A DNA stretch of 64,000 nt from Antedon mediterranea (GCF_964355755.1 NC_092675.1:11795312-11859311); one strand, 5' to 3'. Positions 48,611-59,610 are shown, numbered from the stretch's first letter. The notes: generated by a model from the sequence alone, not told the origin. Numbers and translations: made by a program.

Positions 48611-49805
48611 TTTTGCTTCTTTCTTTCTGTATGATTTTTGTGGAACGCTTTTCTCTAAAACTCGCAAACATAACATTTTGTAAATTTCTCAACATATCGT
48701 CATGCACATGAAGATGTGCAGCGAAGCTTTTCATGATGTTTACAATTGCGCAACGTGACTTACGCGCGATTTAACGATTTTGTCGTATTTAACATAGCTC
48801 GACAACCAAATAACATTTCAACTTGAAACTTTGCAAAAGTTTAATTTATATCATGCGCTAACTGTCTGTTGAAAAAAAATTGCGTGTTTTACAAAAAGTT
48901 ACGCGCGCACGCGCATTTAAAATTTCAAAATGCGCAAAAATAATTTATAATCAACTTTCTACGCGTTTCATGTCGTTTTAAGCATGTCAAAAATTCCCAC
49001 GCGTGCGCACATTTTTACGTGTGCGGTGCGCACTTAGCATGGAAAACATATTTTTTTCGCGTGATTTATGTTTTTCCAGCCTTTTCTAGTAGTTTTACCA
49101 AATTTTAAACAATTTCGACTTAAAGATACGTCATAAGAGCACGTCGAATTGGACAATTTGCGCACGTTTTTTATGAAAAGGTTAAAAAATTCGTTTTCCA
49201 TTTTCCGTGTTACATAACAAAAGTCGTATTTTCATCTTTTGCAACATAATTCATTACATTTAAAAGAGCGCGCATCAATATTTCATGTTTTTAAATTTCT
49301 TCTAAACGTTAATATGTTGTTGCTGAGATAATATCCTTCCGAAAGTGCTATTTTTGTATTTCATTTTGATGCCGTCGCCATGTTAAAATTTGGAATAAAT
49401 GGCGGCTCCCTTAATTTCACCTAATCTACACTGTATGTAATATGTAAACATATTTTACTGTTTATACCGACTGTAATGGAATAGCCCAAATCGTTTATTT
49501 CCTACCTATTTCTATAATATAGCAGGCCAAATAAGACGTTATATTTACAGGATAGAGGGCGGCAAACAATATTTTTGTCGTATCAGAGCCGTTCATAGTT
49601 GTTAGGAGATATGTGATTTCTATTACATTTTCTGGTTTGTTTGTCAGTTGCTTGTCCGGCATGTAGGTCATAATGCCAACGTGAACACTTCCTTTTGGCC
49701 TCAACCTATCCCCTTAATGTTAAAAGGTACGTCGTTAAACGTCCATGTTTCACCACTTGCGTGGCGGATAACCAAACTCGTCAAAGTGACGAGTTTCATG
49801 TCTAG
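48611..49805 (+). mobile_element. Helentron copy H23, internally deleted, last of array 2
   Basis: The proximal 580 bp match H21. At 49190 the sequence jumps to the end of the second internal module (AAAAGTCGTATTTTCATC), losing about 550 bp. 49475-49660 is a segment found in no other copy. The end is family B (GTGAACACTTCC, CGGATAACC) with CTAG at 49802-49805. TTTTATTG follows; together with the AATT left of H18 this gives T|T as the array's insertion point. Confidence 0.78.
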
Positions 49806-50347
49806 TTTTTATTGAAATCGATAGGTTAGGCCGTTTTTCACATTCTGAACTTCAAGGCTAAATACTCTATCTCAAAAGTTTGGCTTGCGACTCTGCGTTG
49901 CTTTTGTGATGCCAGGCCTTAAATATTGAGAAATGGGGTTCAGGTCAAATGTCGTACGTCTGGTCATTTTTTCGTAAAATGTTTCATTACAGCAAATATA
50001 AATATGTACAACTCTCTAGCCATAGCGGGTTTTTCACTTTAGGCTGTATTTTAAGCTAGACTGTGTAATTGATGCATTTCTAAAAAAATAATTGGCTGTG
50101 TCACCCACCTGGCCCATCATAATGTTGTGTAATATTTTCTGAACAGTCCATCATTTAGCCTTTAGGGTAATTTAGGTTTATATGTAAATTGACATACTAT
50201 GACACACAGGAAGGTATTTTGTGTTATAATTATATCGCATTTCTTACTAATTGTGCATTCTCAATATAATTTTAAACAAATATAATCATAGTTTTCTAAC
50301 CATTGACATTTTAATAAAGCTTATTTTTAAATTGTTTTATTATGCAG

Positions 50348-50832
50348 CTTTTGATGAAAAACAGAAACAGAAACGAGAGGAAATTCAATGCAAATCTATA
50401 TTTTCAAGTTTGACAACCAAACAAAATAAAAATACAGAAAAATATTCTGCAAGAACTGAAAACTTAATTGATAAGCTGGAAAGTAGAGTGTTAAAAACAG
50501 TAAGTGCCATTACCTTTGGTGCACCAAACAAACGACATCAGACAATGTCAGATATTGGTGTTTGCAAGAAGAAAATGAAGTCTGTTACTAACAAAAGCCA
50601 AGCTTGCTCAGAAAGTCTAATTGACAAATGTTCAATAAATGAAGGGGAAAACCACAAAACGTTAAGTAAAGATGAGCATTGTTTGAAAACTAGTACAAAT
50701 GGACCGAAGCAGACGAGTATAGTAAATAAACAAACAAGTGTGCAATCAATGGATCTAGTTGAGAAGGTTAGTTCATCACAGAGTCAAATTGGGAGATTGT
50801 GTGAATATACTAGTAGTTCTGATGAAGATTGA
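50348..50832 (+). CDS. YJU2B: terminal exon of the YJU2B/CCDC130-like protein
   Basis: The acceptor TTATGCAG ends at 50347. With the T from 35803 the frame starts S-FDEKQKQKREEIQCKSIF and runs 161 codons to TGA at 50830-50832. The first 25 residues are the conserved-looking block. The rest is low-complexity and polar, rich in S, T, N and K, and ends GRLCEYTSSSDED. An acidic serine tail of this sort is common in nuclear and splicing proteins. The exon lengths fit (139 + 485 bases give a whole number of codons). The identification is from memory of the family and unverified; an unrelated coiled-coil gene remains possible. Confidence 0.6.
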
Positions 50833-51047
50833 TATGCCCTGGCTAAATTTTACATTCAATGTTCTCAGCATTGATTTTGAGATAATTGTGCCAAGACAAA
50901 TTTAGATTGCTGACCATCCATTCATTCTTTTATTTCATATATTTAAAAACATTAGTGAAAAGGTTCATCTGGATGTACTGATATGAATTTCTTGTTGATA
51001 ATCCAATATGTGAATAAAACCAGTTGTTGGTTACTCAGTATTACTTA
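50833..51047 (+). other. probable 3' untranslated region
   Basis: It follows the stop codon without interruption. AATAAA at 51013-51018 would place the cleavage site about 20 bp further on, just before the short repeat that begins at 51048. Confidence 0.55.
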
Positions 51048-51205
51048 TCTGTTGCGTCACACTTTGTAGTAATTTTTACACTTTGTAATACCTGTCGCAC
51101 TATGTAACAAAGTTGTCGCAATTTGTAATAACCGTCTGTCACACTTTGTAATAAACAGAGCTGTCGCACTTTGTAACACATGCGTGTCACAAATTGTAAT
51201 AACTT
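51048..51205. repeat. degenerate short repeat CACTTTGTAATA
   Basis: About seven imperfect units of TGTCGCACTTTGTAATA or TGTCACACTTTGTAATAAC, 17-35 bp apart. All are in the same orientation. No coding role visible. Confidence 0.7.
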
Positions 51206-51319
51206 TTTTTTCAGGGTTTCACAACTATATCAATAGGTTTTTTTTTTTCTTTAGTAAGTCTAATAATACAATGAAGGCCATAGTCAAATACGAGTGACAT
51301 TTATTTTCAATGTACTAAC

Positions 51320-51782
51320 TAATCCGGCCATACTGCGTTGAAACACCGGTTCTCGTCAGATCACCGAAGTTAAGCAACGTTGGGCCTGGTTGCGTTCTGG
51401 ATGGGAGACCGTCTAGAAATCGCGGCGGGTGCTGTATATACTGGAGAGTAATGGTGTAATGGTAATATCGGACTAGCATGTGATAGGCATGGGTTCGAGG
51501 TTATCTGTACCATACTAATTGCATCCTTAGGCAAGATGCTTTACTCTCATTGTCTCGTCCTTCGAAAAGAGTAGGGGATCGTCTCCCGGTGTGCTGATCT
51601 GGTAGGCGTTGCACTGCTGGCTGCCGTGGGTCCGTAGAGGGCCTAATCTCCTCAGTTTCCAGTTAAGCTTGAGGACTAAGATACCTTTACCTTTAATCTT
51701 TTCAAAGATTCAAATGTGTGTATTGTGGTCAAACTACCGTTGTCGCCCCCGTGCACATTTACTAAAAATAAAATAAATAAAA
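51320..51782 (+). mobile_element. 5S rRNA/tRNA chimeric SINE
   Basis: 51320-51440 aligns by eye to 5S rRNA: CCGGCCATACTGCGTTGAAA, CACCGGTTCTCGTCAGATCA, CCGAAGTTAAGCAACGTTGG, GCCTGGTTGCG, GGATGGGAGACCG and GGGTGCTGTA are all in order. Directly after it, 51448-51512 carries tRNA-like Pol III boxes (TGGTGTAATGG and GGGTTCGAGGTT). A central body follows (GGCAAGATGCTTTACTCTCA ... CACTGCTGGCTGCCGTGGGT) and the tail is A-rich (AAAAATAAAATAAATAAAA). This layout is that of 5S-tRNA-body SINEs such as AmnSINE1. The central body type is not assigned. No clear target duplication was seen. Confidence 0.8.
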
Positions 51783-52701
51783 GGTCAAGGTCATTCAACA
51801 CTGCCGCATTTACCTTAATGGTTTAGGTCGTTAACTCGGTGGTTTAGTACAAATATGATGCGTTGTTGAATTTTGCGCACGTGAACGATATTACAAGGTC
51901 AATGGCATATACCAGTACAGTAGGCCTATTGTTCATTTGTTTATATGTATGTAGGTGGCTAAATGATGTATTGTTAAACAACTGAGAATTAATAATGCGC
52001 AAATAGGTTTTTTTTACAACAAATAGTAATTAATAAATCAACATACGGCAGTAATTTCAAGATAATAATGATCCCCCGATGTAATTAACATTACACTACT
52101 GTATCTCATTGTGAAGTTTCCTTAGGATGGCACCAAAATTACATATTGACAATGACAGCCGGTTGTTTTCTTAAAACGGATAAACCGGTCCGGTCTCAAT
52201 AACATATTCATGACCTATTAGTATTATAAAACCATATTTTATTCATTTGAATTGATTTAAAATTATAATAATATAGGTGGATAAAGCAATAGGTCATTTT
52301 AACTGTGTGTTTGAGTTTTCCAGCCCATACTGAAAAAATGACAATGCTGTGGGTATCAATGGGTGGATCTCAATGGAGCGAAATCAAAACTGTAATATTG
52401 TTTATGATGACTTTAATAAAGATTCGGTAGACACTATAAATGCAGTTCTATCTTTTTATTACATGCTGTTTGGTACTACAGCGTGTCCTGCACGCATGCG
52501 TATTCTACATGAGTCTGGCGTTGCCAGGATGTGTTTACTAAATAACCCATTTATAAACTGTACGACACTACATCTCCCTTCTACTAGATTTAAAATGCAC
52601 ACTGTGATATTGAAATAAGAGTTACCGTATTGTTTTAACATTTTTTTACAAACTGCTAACTACTATATACAAACAACTTAACGCTTTCTGAACTAATGCA
52701 T
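51783..52701. other. region without a supported gene
   Basis: There is an 89-codon open stretch at 52349-52618 (MGINGWISMERNQNC...), but it shows no known motif, splice partner or conserved pattern, and I do not call it a gene. ACCGGTCCGGT lies near 52186. Confidence 0.45.
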
Positions 52702-52911
52702 AGCATTATTCCTCAACTAGCCTTTGAGGCCGTCTTGCTTGTCTACAAGATCTGCGTGTCTGTTGTGGGATCGGATCTTGTCCCACTACAACAGTATCAT
52801 CATTATAAACCGGTTTTGGATTTACATGTGCCCTATTTGGCAGATTCACCTTTTTAAAGTGTGACCAGTTTCTGGTTATCTTATTACCATCTGGGTGTTT
52901 AGCTGTAATTA
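52702..52911 (-). pseudogene. Ty3/Gypsy polyprotein, C-terminal tail
   Basis: Minus strand: IITAKHPDGNKITRNWSHFK, then KVNLPNRAHVNPKPVYNDD and a tail rich in Q and R ending ...RLVEE before a stop near 52702. This is the usual end of a Gypsy integrase after the GPY-like module. It connects to 53221-53970 once the 309-bp insertion is removed. Confidence 0.7.
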
Positions 52912-53220
52912 TATAACACCTATATAAATTCCTGTCATTTGATTGGACGAATGTGGGTCACATGGCGTGCAATAGTACGCACTATTCAACGATCGTTAAA
53001 TAGTACTTTTTGAAACATTTTTGTGTACGAAAAAAAAACGTCTAGATGTTATATAAAACAAATAATGAATGTTTTGTATTCGTGTAATGGTACAAATAAT
53101 GGCACTTGGTGAATGATGAAAGGTTATATCAACTCGGCTTTGCCTCGTTGATATAACCTTTCATCATTCACCTCGTGCCATTATTTGTACCATTGCACTC
53201 ATAAACATTCATTATTTGTA
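52912..53220. mobile_element. 309-bp insertion with a 162-bp palindrome and TA duplication
   Basis: Removing it and one TA restores the Gypsy frame: HRNHDL joins IITAKHPD through GAT-CTA-ATA-ATT-ACA. The right half (53058-53219) is a near-perfect palindrome with arms of about 75 bp (ATGGTACAAATAATGGCAC ... GGTTATATCAAC) around a CTCGG...CCTCG centre. The left 146 bp is unrelated to the right end, so it is either asymmetric or two events. Confidence 0.65.
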
Positions 53221-53968
53221 TATTAGATCATGATTTCTATGTACAATGATTAAAGGTGTTTTACAGAAAGGTGTGGTAAATTTGTTCTTTTTTTCTTGCT
53301 TTACTAACACAGTGTCACCTACGTTGAGATTACATTCTGATATGCATCTCCTTTTTTCAGCATCATGCTTCATCTTAATTTTGTTGCTGGTGAAACACCC
53401 GTTGTACAATGTGGGGTCGCCCTATAATTTCTTAAAAAGACGTACATGTCTTGTTTCCAGTGTTCAGAGGTATATAATACTTTCTTGAACGTGCGCATAA
53501 AGCGCTCGACTTCACCGTTGGCCTCGGGCCACAATGGAGTTACTTTCCTGTGATGGAAACCAAGATATTTTGAAAATTTATCAAATGCATCACTGTTGAA
53601 GGGTGGGCCATTATCTGACCGGACAACCTTGGGAACCCCTAGCATGCTGAAAATTTTGTCAATTTTCGGAATCACAGCATTTGCTGAAGTTGAAGTTAGG
53701 AGCTCGACAACAGGGAACCGTGAGTAATCATCGATTACAACCATTACATATTCATTGTTAACATGACAAAAATCTATGCTAACCTGCTCCCATCTGTTTT
53801 GTGGTAAACCAGACATTTTGAGTGGGGCTCGTACTGACTGAGGAGTTGCAGCCTGACACAACATACACTCCTTTACAACTATTTCACTAAGTTTCAATAA
53901 ATTCTTTGTCTTAACTATCCCCTGGTGCCCTTCGTGAGCGAGGTCAACAACTTTACGTCTTAAACTAA
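53221..53968 (-). pseudogene. Ty3/Gypsy integrase fragment
   Basis: Minus strand. The N-terminal zinc finger is partly there (HEGHQG near 53930, CMLC near 53860), but the residues that normally lie between them are shortened. The 175-residue open stretch 53897-53370 holds the catalytic core: VSIDF (D42), SDNGPPFNSDAF (D95) and LWPEANGEVERF (E131), the last two exactly D-35-E. RTFKKVLYTSEHWKQDMYVF and FLRNYRATPH are also typical of Gypsy. A frame change near 53400 leads to a chromatin-proximal module (MKHDAEKRRC...VGDTVLVKQEKKNK). Protease, reverse transcriptase, RNase H and LTRs are absent from the window, so this is an old fragment. A candidate transposon end at 53969 cuts it off upstream. 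Confidence 0.85.
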
Positions 53969-54100
53969 GGCCCTGTTCAGACCCATGGCGTTAGACCGTT
54001 TTAGCGTACAACGTTACTATCAAGGTCACGTTACAAACCGCAGAGAAAAAAACGAGGTGTTCAGACCCATAGCGTACGATTATCGTTACAACGGAAGTAC
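53969..54100. repeat. possible end of a DNA element (GGCCCTGTTCAGACCC)
   Basis: The Gypsy homology stops at GGCCCTGTTCAGACCCATGG. GTTCAGACCCAT followed by (G/A)GCGT recurs 84 bp on (54059). No matching opposite terminus was found, so a truncated element is one reading only. Confidence 0.35.
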
Positions 54101-54790
54101 GTCATTCAGGTTGTTTCTAGTTGCATATTCATGTGCTCTTACCCACGTGTTTTCATCATTATTTCCACTGTATTATAGGCCTAGATCTCAGCCCTACAAT
54201 TATGACAAAATTTTCCGTAAATAAAACATACCTCAGCATTTATTTAAGAAAAATATAGTAAAGCCAAATTTCTGTTTCTATTGTTTTTATTTTGTATTAA
54301 AAAACATTTTCCCCAGGTTCTTGTGTTACGAAAATAAAGCAGGCCTTCTAATGATGAAGAAAAAATTGATTGTGATTAGTCTATCCAGTCCAGTCAAAGA
54401 TATATATTCTTTGTTCCAGTCGGTTGAAAATAACCCTTAACTTGCTAATAAAAGGGACACAGCTCCCCTTGTTTGTTTACTGATTTTTTTAGGAGTTAGG
54501 GGGTTTTCAGCATTAAACTTGTCCAGTCTAGTCTGCCTTGTATGATGAATGAGTGACTTGATGTCCCACGCTAGTTTTTAGCTTGAATGAAATGCGTGAA
54601 TGGCTCTAGGCCTAGCTAGGCCTAAAAGCGGATGGGATCGTAGTCCCTATGTTTAAATACAAGGTGCATGTATTTAAGTCATTTGTTAGAAAATATAATG
54701 GTAATCAGTTGATAATAGTTTGTAGCCTTTGTAACAGTTGTATTTGTAGTGTAGTTAGGCCTAGGCCTTATTTATTCCACTAAGGCGCAG
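54101..54790. other. spacer without recognised features
   Basis: AT-rich. AGGCCTAGCTAGGCCTA lies near 54608 and TAGGCCTAGGCC near 54757. No gene, terminal repeat or RNA seen. Confidence 0.5.
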
Positions 54791-54799
54791 GATTGGTCA

Positions 54800-55900
54800 T
54801 AGCAATAAATAGCAAACAAATAGCTGTGTAAATGCTATACCTGATACAGCAATAATAGCAATTAATAGCAAACAAATAGCTGTGTAATTGCTATACATGA
54901 TACAGCAATAATAGCAATTAATAGCAAACAAATAGCTGTGTAATTGCTATACCTTTTACAGCAATAATAGCAAATAATAGCAAAGAAATAGCTGTGTAAT
55001 TGCTATACCTGATACAGCAATAATAGCAAATAATAGCAACCAAATAGCTGTGTAATTGCTATACCTGATACAGCAATAATAGCAAATAATAGCAAACAAA
55101 TAGCTGTGTAATTGCTATACCTGATACAGCAATAATAGCAAACAAATAGCTGTGTAATTGCTATACCTGATACAGCAATAATAGCAAATAATAGCAAACA
55201 AATAGCTGTGTAATTGCAAAAAATAGCAAATAATAGCAAACAAATAGCTGTGTAATTGCTATACCTTTTACAGCAATAATAGCAAATAATAGCAAAGAAA
55301 TAGCTGTGTAATTGCTATACCTGATACAGCAATAATAGCAAATAATAGCAACCAAATAGCTGTGTAATTGCTATACCTGATACAGCAATAATAGCAAATA
55401 ATAGCAAACAAATAGCTGTGTATTATTGCTATACCTGATACAGCAATAATAGCAAACAAATAGCTGTGTAATTGCTATACCTGATACAGCAATAATAATA
55501 GCAAATAATAGCAAACAAATAGCTGTGTAATTGCAAAAAATAGCAAATAATAGCAAACAAATAGCTGTATAATTGCTATACCTGATACAGCAATAATAGC
55601 AAATAATAGCAAACAAATAGCTGTGTAATTGCTATTGCTGTTCTATCACTATCCTACTGTGACACATTGGTCACTTGCCTGAAACCTCAGCTATAGCTGC
55701 TATAGTTGCTATACCTGATACAGCAATAATACCAATTAATAGCAAACAAATAGCTGTGTAATTGCTATACCGATCCAGCAATAATATAGCAAATAATAGC
55801 AAACAAATAGCTGTATAATTGCTATATATGATACAGCAATAATAGCAAATAATAGCAATTAAATAGCTGTGTAAGTGCTATATTTTATACAGCATAAATA
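54800..55900. repeat. 56-bp minisatellite array A (TAGC-rich)
   Basis: The unit is about 56 bp: AGCAATAATAGCAAATAATA, GCAAACAAATAGCTGTGTAA, TTGCTATACCTGATAC. About 17 units, some shortened by loss of the AATAGCAAATA block. The run is interrupted at 55636-55700 by a unique piece that recurs at 56062-56120. The last units (55800 onward) are degenerate. Confidence 0.9.
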
Positions 55901-56130
55901 GCATGGAAATAACTTGCAGTTGCTATAATTGATATAGCCAGGCTGAAAATAGCCTTGGGATAGCTTTGGTATTATAAACAGCAAACAAATACCTGTGCAA
56001 TTGCTTCACATCATCTATACAAAACAGGCTGCAAATAGCCTTGGGATAGCTGTTACATCACTATCCTACTGTGACACATTGGTCACTTGCCTGAAACCTC
56101 AGCTATAGCTGCTATAGTTGCTATATTTCA
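55636..56130. repeat. paired flank repeat ending in GCTATAGCTGCTATAG
   Basis: A block of about 75 bp (ATCACTATCCTACTGTGACA, CATTGGTCACTTGCCTGAAA, CCTCAGCTATAGCTGCTATA) occurs at about 55642 and 56066. It carries the GCTATAGC-type motif that characterises the array at 61530-64000. Confidence 0.8.
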
Positions 56131-56429
56131 ACTACACCATACCATAGTTAAAGCCAAATAATATAACAATTACACAATGCTACACTTAAACTGTGTATAC
56201 TTAAAGGCCAGGTGCGGGCAAGAAATTTCTATTGATCATACATTCCAATAATCATCGATCTATAGTTTCCCCTATGTTTCATAATTTTTGGGATTTTTTT
56301 TGTGTTACACAAGCTTGTTGAAAATAACCACTTTCTTATCAGTGGGGGATAGTTCAAATTACACAGTAAAATCTCTAAATTCTTTTGTACACCAATTTTT
56401 TTAATAAAGAGGCATTTTAGTGATGTTTT

Positions 56430-58915
56430 TTTTAGGGTATACACGTCAGGCGTTTCACATGGGGGTGGTTAGATCTTGGCGGTTTACATCTGGAGTGATG
56501 TTTTTTTTTAGGTTATACACGTCAGGCGTTTTACATGAGGGTCATTAGATCTTGGCGGTTTATGTCAGGATTAATGGTTTTTTTTAAAGGTATACACGTC
56601 AGGCGTTTTACATGAGGTTGGTTAAATCTTGGCGGTTTACATCTGGAGTGATGTTTTTTTTTAGGTTATACACGTCAGGCGTTTTACATGAGAGTGCGTG
56701 GTCAGATCTTGGCGGTTTACATATGGAGTGATGTTTTTTTTATGGGTATACACGTCAGGCGTTTTACATGATGGTGGTTAGATCTTGGCGGTTTACATCT
56801 GGAGTGATGTTTTTTTTAAGGTTATACACGTCAGGCGTTTTACATCTTTGCGGTTTTCATCTGGAGTGATGTTTTTTTTGTTAGGTTATACACGTCAGGC
56901 GTTTCACATGAGGGTCGTCAGATCTTAGCGGTTTACATCTGGAGTGATGTTTTTTTTATGGGTATACAGGTCAGGCGTTTCACATGAAGGTGGTTAGATC
57001 TTGGCGGTTTATGTCAGGATTAATGTTTTTTTAAGGGTATACACGTCAGGCGTTTTACATGAGGGTGGTTAGATCTTGGCGGTTTACATCTGGAGTGATG
57101 TTTTTTTTAGGTTATACACGTCAGGCGTTTTACATGAGGGTCGTTAGATCTTGGCGGTTTACATCTGGAGTGATGTTTTTTTTAGGTTATACACGTCAGG
57201 CGATTTACATGAGGGTGTTCAGATCTTGGCGGTTTACATCTGGAGTGATGTTTTTTTTTAGGTTATACACGTCAGGCGATTTACATGAGGGTGTTCAGAT
57301 CTTGGCGGTTTACATCAGGAGTGATGTTTTTTTTAGGTTATACACGTCAGGCGTTTCACATGAGGGTGGTTAGATCTTGCCGGTTTAGGTCAGGAGTAAT
57401 GTTTTTTTTAAGGGTATGCACGTGAGGCGTTTTACATGAGGGTGGATCCATTTCGGCAGTTTACATCAGGAGTGATGTTTTTTTTTAGGTTATACACGTC
57501 AGGCGTTTTACATCTGGAGTGATGTTTTTTTTTAGGTTATACATGTCAGGCATTTTATACGAGTGTGGTTAGATCTTGGCGGTTTACATCTGAAGTGATG
57601 TTTTTTTTTATGGGTATACACGTCAGGCATTTCACATGAGGGTGGTTAGATCTTAGCGGTTTATGTCAGGAGCGTTTTACATCTTGGCGGTTTACACTGG
57701 AGTGATTTTTTTTTATAGGTTATACACGTCAGGCGTTTTACATGAGGCTGTTCAGATATTGGCGGTTTACAACATCATAGTTGAGATTATTAAGGAACAA
57801 ACCAGAAAACTATAGAGCCATTTTTGACATTCCAGTTCCCAAATATCTTTAAACATCTTTAATACTACAATCTAATCCATATTGACAACAACTATTATTT
57901 ACCAACAACAATCAGGCTTTTACAATGGATTCCGAACACTACAAATACTTTCATCCTAAACAGCACAATCCTAAAATATTTAAATGTCATAACTAAATAT
58001 TTACATCTGGAGTGATGTTTTTTTTTAAAGGTATACATGTCAGGCATTTTATATGAGTGTGGTTAGATCTTGGCGGTTTACATCTGAAGTGATGTTTTTT
58101 TTTATAGGTATACACATCAGGCATTTCAAATGAGGGTGGTTAGATCTTGGCGGTTTATGTCAGGAGCGTTTTACATCTTGGCGGTTTACACTGGAGTGAC
58201 TTTTTTTTATAGGTTATACACGTCAGGCGTTTTACATGTGGGTGTTCTTGGCGGTTTACATCTGGATTGTTTTTTTTTTTAGGTTATACACATTAGACGT
58301 TTCACATGTGGGTGGTCAGATCTTGGCGGTTTACATCTGGAGTGATGTTTTTTAGGGTATACATGTCAGGGGTTTTAGATGAGGGTGGTCAGACCTTGGA
58401 AGTTTACATCTGGAGTGATGTTTTTTTATGGGTATACACGTCAGGCGTTTCACATGACGGTGGTTAGATCTTGGCGGTTTACATCTGGAGTGATGGTTTT
58501 TTTTAAGGTTCTACACATCAGGCGTTTTACATCTTGGCGGTTTACATCTGGAGTGATGTTTTTTTTTTTTGGTTATACACGTCAGGCGTTTTTTACATGA
58601 CCAGTTAGGGTGGTCAGATCTTGGTGGTTTGCATCTGAAGGGTTTTTTTTTTAGGTTATACACGTCAAGCGTTTTACATGATGGTGGTTAGATCTTGGCG
58701 GTTAACATCTGGAGTGATGTTTTGTTTTAGGTTATACACGTCAGGCATTTTACATGAGGTGGTCACATCTTGGCGGTTTACATCTGGAGTGATGTTTTTT
58801 TTTATGGGTATACATGTCAGGCGGTTCACATGAGGGTGGTTAGATCTTGGCGGTTTATGTCAGGATTAATGTTTTTTTTTAAGGGTATACACGTCAGGCG
58901 TTTTACATGATTATT
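56430..58915. repeat. about 75-bp minisatellite array B
   Basis: The unit contains GTGATGTTTTTTTTAGG, TATACACGTCAGGCGTTTTA, CATGAGGGTGGTTAGATC and TTGGCGGTTTACATCTGG. Roughly 28 units, with frequent half-units in which the AGATC segment is skipped. A foreign 240-bp piece (57770-58000) interrupts it. That piece recurs at 59440-59770. Confidence 0.9.
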
Positions 58916-59610
58916 TAAAGGGTCAGTTCTAAGTTCAGATTATTTAGAAGGTTAGGATACTTAAAGAAGGTTTAGTTGACACAGTGGAGGTTTATTAAAT
59001 GGTTAGGTTCATTTCATAGTTGAGATTATTTAGTGGGTTAGGTTCAGTTCATAGTTAGGTTTAGTTGACCCAGTGGAGGTTTTCTAAATGGTAAGGTTCA
59101 GTTCATAGTGGAGATTATTTAAAGGGTTAGGTTCAGTTCATAGTTTAGATTATTTGGAGGGTTAGGTTCAGTTGGTAGTTGAGATTATTTAGAGGGTTAG
59201 GTTCAGTTCATAGTTGAGAATATTTAGAGGGTTAGGTTCAGTTCATAGTTGAGATTATTTAGAGGGTGAGGTTCAGTTGATGTTTCAGATTATTTAGAGG
59301 GTGAGGTTCAGTTCATAGTTGCTATTATTTACAGTGTTAGGTTCAGTTGATAGTTGAGATTATATAGAGGGTTCAGTTCATAGTTTAGATCATTAAGACG
59401 GTTAGGTTCACTTCATAGCTGAGATTATTTAAACGGTACGTTCAGTTCATAGTTGAGATTATTAAGGAACAAACCAGAAAACTATTACAGTGTTAGGTTC
59501 AGTTGATAGTTGAGATTATATAGAGGGTTCAGTTCATAGTTTAGATCATTAAGACGGTTAGGTTCACTTTATAGCTGAGATTATTTAAAGGGTACGTTCA
59601 GTTCATAGTT
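58916..59610. repeat. about 36-bp tandem array C (GGGTTAGGTTCAGTTCATAG)
   Basis: The unit is GGGTTAGGTTCAGTTCATAG followed by TTGAGATTATTTAGA. About 17 imperfect units. GGGTTAGG resembles a telomeric word, but the unit as a whole does not. Confidence 0.85.

Larger units (their letters stand above)
35804..50347 (+). other. 14.5-kb intron between the two coding exons
   Basis: Donor GTATGT at 35804 and acceptor TTATGCAG ending at 50347. It hosts a 2.2-kb inverted-repeat element, two smaller elements within that, and the second Helentron array. 35804-38007 and 49806-50347 show no recognised repeat ends or genes. If the exon pairing is right, more than 11 kb of this intron is transposable-element DNA. 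Confidence 0.55.

Noticed and set aside
10091-48734. Recurrent minus-strand open frames reading ...RHETRHFDELVIRTTNATCTSYVG... at 268, 7054, 10091, 29376, 45330 and 48498
   Set aside because: They run across the junction of two adjacent Helentron copies and translate the 3' inverted repeat, hairpin and CTAG. Their similarity follows from DNA repeat identity, and they are interrupted in other copies.
52349-52618. 89-codon open frame between the SINE and the Gypsy fragment
   Set aside because: No recognisable motif. An overlapping minus-strand frame of similar quality argues for chance.
54800-55640. Long minus-strand frames such as LLLFAIIAVSGIAITQLFVCYY, looking like membrane segments
   Set aside because: They are translations of the 56-bp TAGC-rich minisatellite. 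The hydrophobic look comes from its AT-rich codons.
57059-57373. Open frame with MRVVRSWRFTSGVMFFLGYTRQAFY repeats
   Set aside because: It is translated minisatellite B, with frame kept only over units of length divisible by three.
58916-59610. Interstitial telomere repeat (GGGTTAGG)
   Set aside because: The hexamer is not tandemly repeated. It occurs once per 36-bp unit together with unrelated sequence.
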